Of a stretch of DNA of 64,000 nt, positions 55,182 through 64,000 are shown one piece after another; within the stretch, counting starts at the first letter, position 1; each line of letters opens with the position of its first letter. A program made the position numbers and the translations under genes. This DNA comes from Anastrepha obliqua (Eukaryota; Arthropoda; Insecta; Diptera; Tephritidae), in assembly GCF_027943255.1 (NCBI RefSeq), contig NC_072896.1, positions 45,472,501 to 45,536,500 of the forward strand, given 5' to 3'. A model generated the notes under the pieces. It saw nothing but the letters and a program-made list of their open reading frames with translations, did not search any database and was not told the origin of the DNA.

Positions 55182-55885
55182 ATGCGAATTGTGATAATGC
55201 TCAGTACCTGTGCCACTACACAGGAAGCGATAAAAGCAATGTGTAGACTCCATAAATATGGTTTTTGGGATGAAGACGTTTGGCAGAAGTTGCTATCTGA
55301 GCAGTATCCACCGTTTTTGGCACCTAAAGACGACCTGATACCCACAGTTTCATTTGGAAGGAAATTTGATGTGAGCAATGGAGCAATCCAGAATGCATGA
55401 CGGATATTTTCTTTACCGATGGGTTCAAGAATGAAATAGAGTCTGGAGCCGGATGGTCCTTAAACGATAGTAATAAGTATCACTATGCTATGGGGGGTAA
55501 TGGCAATTGTTTTCCAAACAAAAGTTTTTACCATCCTGAAAGTAGCCGAATGGATAATCGAGAAGAGATGGAGCGGCAAACTGGTAGGAGTTTTCAGTGA
55601 CAGTCAGGCTGCACTGAAGGCCCTGGAGAACGCAGGAATCATAAATTGGATCAGCGATTATGTAGGCAATCTGCATAAAGAGCGATGGTCCGGTCTGGAA
55701 CGCTGCAGAGCTGCAATGTGTTTTGTGACAAGTCGAACAGAAAACTGTCAAATTTTCTACTAAAACTTGGAAGGAAAGACGTTCGGTTGATGGTCGGTAC
55801 CCAACACATGGGCTAAGCATATGACCACCATTGGATTCATTGAGGACCCGATGTGCCTGTCTTGATTGGAGGAAGCGGCCCTAAC
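55182..55885 (+). mobile_element. NLTR-1 non-LTR fragment
   Basis: 55,182-55,397 encodes the pre-RNase H linker (AIKAMCRLHKYGFWDEDVW...TVSFGRKFDV). 55,400 onward gives FFTDGFKNEIESGAGW and FSDSQAALKALENAG, then HKERWSGLERCRAAMCFVTS. It matches the 1,370-2,440 copy over its length. Frameshifts at about 55,490 and 55,730. It ends near 55,885 at CCTAACCTAACC and immediately follows the piggyBac relic. Confidence 0.75.
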
Positions 55886-56320
55886 CTAACCTTAGCATTA
55901 ATTTCGCGAAGAGCGTAGTTTTTGTGACATTCACTCACTTTTTTATGGTGCGCCATTTTCTACTTTTCACTAACGGCATTAAATCACTAACGCCCCACAT
56001 TCAAATTTCAAAAATAAGAAAATCGGTTCACATAACTGAAGGCAAAAAACTAAAAAATTCTAAGCGTACTATAAATTTCGTCAACCGTAATTGACCGCTT
56101 TGCAAGTGTTCGGTAGTTTATATTGCTTTCCTAAACTATGTGCGAGTACGTGTGTAACTGCGCATACAAAATTCGAGACATTGTAGCAATCCACTTATTT
56201 ATTATACATATTATGTTTTGGAAATGCTTTCATATTGAAATAATTTTTCTATAGAAATATTTAAAAATAATAATAAAATAAAAAATAAAAATAAAAAACA
56301 ATCAGATACCTTCTCTGTTT
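55886..56320. other. Spacer, no gene seen
   Basis: AT-rich; an A/T-rich run at 56,260-56,300 supplies the T-run downstream of the tRNA on the minus strand. Confidence 0.45.
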
Positions 56321-56321
56321 A

Positions 56322-56393
56322 TGGAGGTGCCGGGGTTTGAACCCGGGACTTCTCACATGCGAAGCGAGCACTCTACCACTGAGCTACACCCCC
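56322..56393 (-). tRNA. tRNA-Ala (anticodon CGC)
   Basis: The minus strand folds as a complete 72-nt cloverleaf. The acceptor GGGGGTG pairs with CACCTCC (one G-U), the D arm is GCTCAGTGGTAGAGT, and the anticodon stem CTCGC/GTGAG surrounds loop TTCGCAT with anticodon CGC. The T arm is CCGGG TTCAAAC CCCGG, with A as the discriminator. Internal A and B boxes are canonical (GGTTCAAAC). A T-rich run about 25 nt downstream on that strand can end Pol III transcription. No intron. It would read GCG codons. The surroundings have no other tRNA. Confidence 0.93.
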
Positions 56394-58536
56394 TTGATAC
56401 TTGTTTATGTCTAATGTACTACTTCATACAACAATATTGTGCTCTGCTCTTATGCGCAAAAGCAAGTTTGGCATGCAGTTGGCTGGTTCATGAGAGCAAC
56501 AAAGCATACTTTGTGCATAGGTATATACATTGTATGTACTTATGTACGTAATTTGCACTAGCATACGATAGGTAGGCATAAATGCATATGTATGTGCATA
56601 TATGCACGCATACTCAGTTTCAGTTGAGATTCAAGCAGTTGAATGAATGCAACACACAGGTACGATTATAAAAACAAAACGTATATATTGCAATGCACAA
56701 TTGGTATGCACATAGGTATATATATATATGTATATATATATATGTATATGTTAGTAAATTTTGTATTTAATAATGCAAACAGAACCAAATCGCTGAGCGA
56801 ACTTTTTCGGCCGAAACTGCGCTGTCAAAATTAAAGCACACTGCCGCGTATAAGATTGAATTGAACACAGCCAAAGTGGCGTTCGTCGTAAATAGATTTA
56901 TTTTCAATTTTGTTGCTACCTTGTCGCCGATGGCAGAAAGGAAATTATATTGACATACATATATAATTGTGATTTAATGTTTTCGCTTTTGATACGAATT
57001 TTATTTGGACTCTGTTTAACTGGGCGAAATGTTGCGGCGAATATCAACCGACAGCAACATTCCGGCCGACGAAGTTCGTTCAACGATTTGGTTGTGTTTG
57101 TAGTTAATTTCATGTAGTATATTCATATCCACCACTTGCGGGAACATTAACTTCGCACTAAGGGTGGAAATTTAATAAGCCCAGCAGTGGCAAGGAATGG
57201 AACTACAAAACAAAAAACCAAAAAACAAAAAAAAAAAAACAAAGAACGCACATACATACAAATATCCGTAAATGGTGTTTTTCTTAAACGGAAAGTTTTA
57301 AATTGGCAGCATTGTTTTCTATAACATCCAATTTGACAATTCTCGACCGTTTTGAGGATAGTTTGGTTTGGAGAATTTCATGGAAAGACAGACGCCGGGC
57401 TAATAGCTGCAAATTTTCAAATTTATTTTGAATTTTTTTATAATTCTCTACAAAATGTAACAATAAGTGAAATTTTTCAGCAGATAATACTTAGTTAAAT
57501 TTAATCAGCTATAAAACTGCATACCAAAAATGTTTCTAGAAACAAATAAAATCTGCAACTGAGTTCACTAATCGGTCAATTATAATAACAAAGAATGAAA
57601 AGTGAGCAATAATAAAATAACGTTATTATTAAAAGAAACAGAGTGAGCGCAGACTTTCAGTTGCTATACATATTTACATACATGTTGCTGCAGCTACCTT
57701 CCGTTAAGGCCTAGCAGTGCCATTTCACCAGCAATATGCATTTGGCTTGCCGTTAAATGTTGCTAGCAACAGTGGTTGCCAAATGAGAAGAAGCATCAAT
57801 TTTATGAAAATCGTCTCAGAAGCAATTAGCAAATTTCGGTAAACAAATTAACATATAAAGTAGATTTAATTACACTCTTTGCTGACGTTTCGCTTAAAAA
57901 TACCATATCCTGGGAGTATTCGAACTCAGACACTTCACTCGCAAACGAACTGAGAGTTTTTGCTCAATTTTAACTGACATGTGCATTTTAAATAGGTGTG
58001 GAAACATGTTGCTGGCATCATGCTGCTCGCATCATATTGCTGGTATGCTGAGTGATGTTTTCATGGCATGAACAGAGTACCAGTTTGTCGTGAGATACAT
58101 ACGAAATTTCACGGCAATGCAATTGCTATGGATTTTGACACCCATTTGGCGTGAAACGCGATCTTAGTACCACGCTTTATGTAAAAAATGAAGGGAAAAA
58201 TCTCGTCATTTTTGTTTTTTCTTGCTTTTGCGACTTAAGAATGCGATGAAGAAATTAATAAATATGTTTTGTATCCAACATTTATGTAGTGTTTTTAATC
58301 AACTTAAACATATTTGTAAGGTGAACGCAGACTTGATGAGCTAAGTATTGTATGTCTATGTATGGATGTGCGTATATGAGATCCTCTCACCCTCGATTCA
58401 AGAATACAACAAACCAAAATTTTAAAAATGCTAAAAAACTTACAATACATCAATTTTCTCCTAGGCCTTCAAATGTTGGGTGTCATATAAAATGCAGTAC
58501 GACGTTAGTGATTCACGGCTGATTCCGCAAAGGCAA
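56394..58536. other. Spacer with microsatellite and one host repeat copy
   Basis: A TATATATG-type microsatellite occupies 56,716-56,750 and an A-rich run 57,205-57,245. 58,085-58,185 is a copy of the host repeat that in block B is split by NLTR-1. No gene supported. Confidence 0.5.
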
Positions 58537-59960
58537 CGAATTTGGATTCTGTAACCCCAAAAATGTATATAAAATTTTTTTTTAGATTTGTCCGGTAAAT
58601 ATACCTGTGGGCAAAAAGTAAGGTGAATTTAATTGTAAAATGAAAAATTTTTATTTATTCTTGTAAATCAATTTCATCCTCTTCAAAATAATCCCCTCTC
58701 GATGAAATACCAACGTCTTTTCCAATCCCCGAAACATGCCAAATTGTCCATTTCCGGAATAGCCATCAGCACCTTCTTCGATTCAGCTTTAATCTCCTCA
58801 ATCGACTCGAAACGCGTTCCCCGGAGTGGTCTCTTGAGTTTTGGGAATAGCCAGAAGTCACACGGAGCCAAATCAGGCGAATACGGTGGTTGCGGAACGA
58901 TATGCGTGGAATTTTTGGCGAAATGGTCACGAAAAACGAGTGCAGTGTGAGACGGTGCATTATCGTGATGCAAAAACCAAGAGTTGTTGGCTCATAATTC
59001 TGGTCTTTTTAGACGAATTGCTTCACGTAAACGACGCATAACGCTCAAATAATATTCCTTATTAACAGTTTGGCCAGGTGGAAGGAATTCATAGTGCACC
59101 ACACCACGAAAATCGAGAAAAACTGTCATCATGACCTTTATTTTTGAACGACTTTGACGTGCTCTTTTCGGTCTGGCCTCGCCTTTAGCACGATATTCGC
59201 TTGATTGGTCGGTTGTTTCAGGGTCGTAAGCATAAATCCAAGTCTCATCTCCCGTAATGATGCATTTGAGCTTGTCCTGATAGTCTGAAAGCATTGTTTC
59301 ACACACTTCAACGCGACGACTTTTTTCCAAGAAATTCAGAGTTTTCGGTACCAAACGAGTTTTGACTTTTCGTAGGCCCGAATGGTCTTTCAAAATGGTT
59401 TTCACAGATCCTTCTGATATTCCGATCATATCAGTAAGGTATTTAACAGTCAACCGACGATTTTTGAGCACTAACTCATTCAAATTTGATGGCACTTCTT
59501 TGCTCAATCAAATCAGACATTGTAAAAATCGAAAAATGCACTCTTGGTCGTTTGGTAAACACAAGCGTAAATATATTACTGATAATGACATTCACATGAA
59601 AGTTGGCCCAGATGTTATTAACAGTGCTGCCAACTCATGAAAAAAATAACTAGAAGGAAATTTTAATCCCGCGAAGTTTGACAAATAAATTCACCTTACT
59701 TTTTGCCCACAGTAGTACTCCTTGTTCGCCCTTCAATTTGACAAACGCACATCGAATTCAGATTTAGCATTCCAAAACGAATATGTATGTGTTTGTTTAA
59801 TTTTTGCAGTAAATATTCTTTGTTTGACCTTGAACTGACCGTCAATGTGACCTCTAAAGGACGAACAGACGACGAATTCTGATTCAGTAACCCCAAAACG
59901 TAAATATATTTAAATTTTTTGAGATTTTTGCGGTTAATATTCTATGTTTGACCTTGCGGT
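58537..59960. repeat. ~120-bp tandem repeat, three units, interrupted by mariner X copy 2
   Basis: Unit starts (CGAATT) fall at 58,537, 59,753 and 59,873. Shared blocks are CGAATTC.GATT, GTAACCCCAAAA, TTTTTGC.GTAAATATTC and TTTGACCTTG. The last two starts are exactly 120 bp apart. Subtracting the 1.1-kb mariner leaves about 105 bp between the first two. Units are well diverged, so this is an old small array. Confidence 0.65.
58604..59712 (-). mobile_element. mariner X copy 2 (irritans-type, 1,109 bp, N-terminal deletion)
   Basis: Same ends as copy 1 (TGTGGGCAAAAAGTAAGG at 58,606; CTTACTTTTTGCCCACAG to 59,712), with TA on both sides. A deletion of about 190 bp removes the first helix-turn-helix. 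From 59,507 to 58,992 the frame is open: ISEGSVKTILKDHSGLRKV and CIITGDETWIYAYDPE (first Asp). A single TGA replaces Trp after KRPEL. Then 58,973-58,683 gives LHHDNAPSH-type MHHDNAPSHTA (second) and LAPCDFWLF (third). The catalytic triad is intact, unlike in copy 1. Confidence 0.85.
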
Positions 59961-60099
59961 ATTTAGGGGCTGGAAATTTTCATACTATTAAAAAAAATCC
60001 AAACAGAATTTTAATACATTTTTTTTTGTTTCTAAAGTTTTTCTGGATTTTTCATAAAAGTATCATTATATAAAGGTGCGTTTTGATATAATAAAAAAA

Positions 60100-60930
60100 A
60101 TTTAAACTCGGGTCCAGACTTTTTTTTTCTTTTTGTTTTTTTCCTTGTTCACTCCTCTCGGGAGTATAGGGTCTCGACAAGACTCTTCCATCGTACACGG
60201 TTCTGTGCTGTTGTTTTTGCACCGTCCCATGAGATATCGGCATCTGCTATTTCGCGCAACATCGACATTCTCCAAAATTTTTTTGGTCGACCGCGATCTG
60301 CTCCTTTGCGAGGTCCAGTCCAGTGCCATTCTCGTAATGCTATCTGGTGGTTTTCTCAATGTGTGATCTATCCATCTCCACTTTCTGCGTTTGATTTGCC
60401 TAAGAGGAACCCTCATTCGTTAATCTCCACAGTGCGTCATAGCTAATACTGTTCGGCCAAAATATTCTGCAGATGTTGCGGAGGCATTTGTTGATGAAGG
60501 ATTGTAGCCTCTGTGTGATGGTGTTAGAGACCAGCCATGTTTCACTTCCGTACAAGAATACGGACTTCTCGCATGAGCCGAATATTCGTAGTTTAGTGCG
60601 CCTGGAAATTTGCGAACTCCCCCATACTGTATGTATTCGCCCGAATGCCGCCCATGCTTTGGTTAGCCTGCAGTTGACATCTTCATCTGCTCCACTTGGT
60701 CTTGGCAATGTTGGTCTCAAGTGCGACAATGCGTGCCAGCGGGACTAGTCTGTCCGCCTTCGCTTGCATGCTAGACAGTTTGTGAGAGAGGAGGCAGATG
60801 TCATCGGCGAAGCCCAGGTCCTCAAGATGTCTGGTGAAACCCCATACGATGCCTTTTTTGTGCAGGGTCAGTTGGCTCATGACGTCATCTAGGTGTCGAT
60901 GGCGAAGAGAAGGGGCCACAGGGGACAACT
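60100..60930 (-). mobile_element. RTE-like non-LTR reverse transcriptase relic (second family)
   Basis: Minus-strand pieces in three frames run in order. 60,928-60,683 has HLEDLGFADDICLLSHKLSSMQAKADRL, the FADD catalytic motif of RT. 60,729-60,400 has SRLTKAWAAFGRIHTVWGSS-like CRLTKAWAAFGRIHTVWGSS and VFLYGSETWLVSNTITQRLQSF. 60,416-60,102 has KRRKWRWIDHTLRKPPDSITRMALDW. It differs from the 8,650 and 17,188 RTE-like family. 5'-truncated, frameshifted. Confidence 0.7.
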
Positions 60931-60934
60931 TTGC

Positions 60935-62505
60935 CGGGTCTCCAGACTATCTCTTCCAAAATCATTTTCTATTATATAAACAAAAAAATTATTAAAATCT
61001 GTGAAAAACTGCCTTCTCTAGGATTTTTGAACAAAATCTGCCGAAAAATCCCTATTGCGCGGCGTCCAAAGTGCAATATTGGTAGCTTTACCATGAACCA
61101 GATTATAATCAGTTCTCCAGAATTGTTTGTTTTTACGATAAGAAGTAACTCGTCATGATTTTAGAGTTAAAATAATTCATAAAATGTTTAGCAACTTTTG
61201 GCGAAAAATCATTTGTACAGTTTTTATGTAAACTAAACACATTTTTGCGAAGTGCGATATTCTATATTTAAATAATAAGTACATACTTGTACATACCATA
61301 TTGATTGATACAAAAGTAGCCCAAAAACCTTAGGTGCTGGCGCTTAATTCCCATTGCTTAGATTTAATTTATTCTCTTAATTCAATGAATAAATAAATAA
61401 ATAAGAAAGAGTGAAACGTAATTTCATAATATCACGATTCTTGTTAAGCAACTATCAACTCTCCGATGCACATACATACATACATATATAAGTATTTTTG
61501 TATGTGCACCGGCAATGTCCGTAGATAAAACAGCTTAAATACTAACGGACGAAAAGTGAAAAGTAAAATAAACATTAAACAAACGAACTTTAAACTGTGA
61601 AGTAGAGGAAGCGATTGCATAGAAGGAATAAGCAGTGAGGAATACGGCTAACTTTGCACAAATTCCAAAGTAAAATTACCAATTATAACCTATTAACCGA
61701 AGAACTTACTTACAGAGTCATCAATTTGCCTCAAAACTAACCACAGACGCGCTAAAGGAACGAGAAACTATAAAATGAAACTAAAAAGTTGGAATTGCAT
61801 GCAGCGCACAAAGGTAAAATGAACCGGCAAAATACCGAACCAATGCCAATGGCATCCTGTACATGGATACATATATATGTCTCATATGTACATACCTATG
61901 TGTATGTACCTGTCTATGTACACGAGTATGAGGCACACACACATATTCACTATTGCGTTAATGCACCTTTCGACGAAAACGGTTTAGCAGCGCGCAGTCA
62001 CAGTGGAAACAACGAAAGCAAGAAGCCGTAATTGTTGTAAAATTCGGACACGGCGTTTCGCTTTTGAGCTATTTCTTCGTTTATCGAAAGTTATATCGAT
62101 CTTTACGTGAACGAATAACAGAATTTTATGCTGTATTTCTGCTTACTTTGGTGTTCAATAAGGGTTTCTTAAGGGGGGAAACCGGTTTAGGAGGCCAAAG
62201 TTTTGGTGAAGGGAATTTTTTAACAAAGAAGGAATAATCAGAAATTGTTTAAGTTTAGAGGATATTTTATTTATATTTTTAGGTACACTTTTTAATATTC
62301 GCGGGAGATAGTGGCGTTAGAGCGTGCTGTCCATGGACGATCGCCATCCGAGTGTCTTGCTGGTGGGAGTTCCTGAAGTTGCAATTTTTCTCTGAAATCA
62401 ACAGCATTTTTTTATTAATAACATAGTATTTCCTAAGAATATGAACCTAATTGTGGTAAAAAAATTTGAAAATTCCATGCTTTTGAGGCGCTTGAACACA
62501 AAGTA
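60935..62505. other. Spacer, no gene supported
   Basis: 61,540-61,790 is A-rich and start-codon-poor and could be a 5' UTR of a gene outside the window, but no splice donor or frame decides this. Microsatellite-like ACATAC runs lie at 61,470-61,490 and 61,860-61,900. Confidence 0.35.
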
Positions 62506-63817
62506 CAGGGTGGCTGATGAAAGCCGCTACCAAAAAAAAATTGAATAACTTTTTTTCTTTTTAAGTTATCTGTTCCATTTTTGTTTTAATTTGCAGATTG
62601 ATCTTTAAAATTTATTAAAATGGATAACTGGGGCACGCAAACAAGAATTTGGATAGTCCGCCGCTATCACGCACTGGAGTCCGTAGTTTTGGTACAGAGA
62701 GAGTACAGGCGGATGTTTGGCGGCGATCCCCCGAGCAGATGGACCATAATGAGACTGATGAATAATTTTGCTGAGCAAGGAACAGTCCAAGAAGGCCTTA
62801 TCATCGAAACGCACCAGTTCGGACGGAGGAAACGATCGCTGCTGTAGCTGCAGCTATACAAAGCAATCCAAGGGTTTCAACAAGAAGCTTATCTGCTCAA
62901 CTTGGTGTCAGCCGACAGTCTTTGCAAACAATAATGCACAAAGATTTAGACTTATTTCCCTACAAAATTCAAATGGTTAACAAACTGAATGCAGCAGACT
63001 TGCCGATTCGCTTGGAATTTTGCCAGAAGATCCTGCAAATGGTGGAAGAAGACCAAAACATGTTAAACTGCCTTTTCATGTCTGATGAGGCCCATTTCGA
63101 TTTAAACGGCAATGTGAACAAACAAAATTGTCGAATATGGAGTACTTCTAACCCACAGATACTCCACGAGACGGAATTGCATCCTCTTCGCGTGACAGTG
63201 TGGTGTGCGGTTTCTTCACGCTGTATTGTCGGGCCTTATTTTTTTGAAGAAAATGGTCACACCGTTACGGTTACTGGAGACCGTTATTTGAAAATGCTGA
63301 AAGAATTTTTCTATCCAGAACTTCGCCGAAAGAGAATTCCTTTCAACTCTGTGTGGTTTCAACAAGATGGGGCAACGTCTCACATAGCCCAGACTGTTAT
63401 GACAGAGTTGCGACGAAAATTTCCCAATAAACTGATTTCAAGAAACTCCGAATTTCGTTGGCCCCCCAGGTCGCCTGACCTTACTGCACCTGACTTTTTC
63501 TTGTGGGGTTTATGTAAACAAGAAGTTTATAAAACAAAGCCAACAAATTTGGATGAACTAAAACAATCCATTCGGGCAACAATTGCGGATATTCCTGTCG
63601 CAACTCTCAAAGCAGCAATGAACAACTTTTTACTAAGATGCCGCACTTGTGTCAACGAGCATGGGGGACATTTAAATTCAATTATTTTTAAAACTAGTTA
63701 AGCTACATTTAATAAAATTTAATGACCTTAAACTTGAAAAAAAAAAAATGAATTCCATACACTCAAAAAAAAAGTTATTTGAGTTTCTTAATGTAGCAAA
63801 ATTCATCAGCCACCCTG
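62506..63817 (+). mobile_element. rosa-like (DD41D) mariner, complete 1,312-bp element
   Basis: Ends CAGGGTGGCTGATGAA (62,506) and TTCATCAGCCACCCTG (63,802-63,817) are perfect inverse repeats. Both are bordered by TA (62,504-62,505 and 63,818-63,819), a classic mariner target duplication. The length is normal for an autonomous mariner. The perfect ends and single frameshift suggest a recent arrival relative to other copies in the window. Confidence 0.92.
62620..63701 (+). pseudogene. DD41D mariner transposase, one frameshift from open
   Basis: ATG 62,620 opens MDNWGTQTRIWIVRRYHALE and the first DNA-binding region to about 62,790. The frame must then shift (by -1 or +2) to continue as RTEETIAAVAAAIQSNPRVSTRSLSAQLGVSRQSL, the second helix-turn-helix. 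From there it is open to TAA at 63,701. Catalytic blocks are FMSDEAHFDLNG, VWFQQDGATSHIA and RSPDLTAPDFFLWG; 41 residues separate the second and third Asp. HPLRVTVWCAVS and VGPYFFEENG are also intact. About 360 residues in all, full length for the family. An alternative is that programmed slippage or a sequencing error accounts for the shift. Confidence 0.85.
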
Positions 63818-63819
63818 TA

Positions 63820-64000
63820 GTTTTTATACGATATTTTTTCATTTATTTTGCTTAAAAAACCATATTTTAAATAATAATATAATCCCAGAATTAGTGCTCA
63901 TAGAATCGGGAATAATGCGAATTTCGCTTTAAAATTTTTACCACATATTCTTGAGTAGTTATACTAACGATTTATGCAATAAAAAAAATCGACTTTTTGA
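63820..64000. other. Window end, no gene seen
   Basis: AT-rich flank of the rosa-like insertion. Confidence 0.4.

Noticed and set aside
56321..56551. 76-codon frame starting MEVPGFEPGTSHM
   Set aside because: It is read across the tRNA-Ala gene on the opposite strand.
61540..61790. Possible 5' UTR exon
   Set aside because: Base composition is suggestive, but there is no promoter motif, splice donor or linked coding frame in the window.

Overview
The window is eukaryotic and looks like a dipteran, most likely tephritid fruit fly, genome. It has AT-rich sequence, GT-AG introns, a fly-type SLC25A35 carrier, a eukaryotic tRNA and a dense load of decayed Tc1/mariner (including rosa-type DD41D, mauritiana-, irritans- and maT-type), piggyBac, non-LTR and SINE copies. 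The species cannot be fixed from the sequence alone. There are no bacterial operons and no CRISPR. Names used below: NLTR-1, NLTR-2 and NLTR-3 are three RNase H-bearing non-LTR families; rep-A is an unclassified interspersed repeat; mariner X is a two-copy irritans-type family.

Only three loci look like working host genes. Two are tandem, same-strand (minus) copies of a mitochondrial carrier of the SLC25A34/35 group. Copy A runs 25,182-28,136 and copy B 33,897-41,216. Each has four coding exons of identical length (72, 176, 136 and 531 nt, 304 residues) with clean splice sites. They sit in a direct duplication (A 23,689-29,965; B 32,059-42,310) that also carries retrotransposon debris already present before duplication. 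Copy A lost about 3.4 kb of intron 1 and gained a 0.7-kb inverted-repeat element upstream. Copy B kept a 6.1-kb intron 1. The third locus is a tRNA-Ala(CGC) at 56,322-56,393 (minus).

Layout: 0-6 kb, mariner, NLTR and Tc1-like remnants. 6-12.7 kb, tRNA-derived SINEs, an RTE-like fragment, a jockey-type fragment, a mariner and a foldback. 12.8-15 kb, a jockey-type element broken around a maT mariner, then a Tc1-like relic. 15-23.7 kb, SINE head, rep-A, RTE-like insertion, AGAGGTG-ended inverted repeats, a deleted rosa-like element, RT and Tc1 relics. 23.7-42.3 kb, the duplicated carrier locus. 42.3-48.4 kb, a mosaic mariner and three irritans-type relics. 48.4-50.5 kb, repeat-poor. 50.5-55.9 kb, a nest in which a rosa-like element splits a Tc1-like relic and a mariner splits a piggyBac relic. 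56-62.5 kb, tRNA, second mariner X inside a tandem repeat, RTE-like RT relic. 62.5-63.8 kb, the best-preserved transposon, a 1,312-bp DD41D element with matching ends, TA duplications and one frameshift.

No host pathway spans the window. The carrier pair is the only functional theme; the rest is an archive of nested transposition. All family calls come from reading translations and ends by eye, without database searches.
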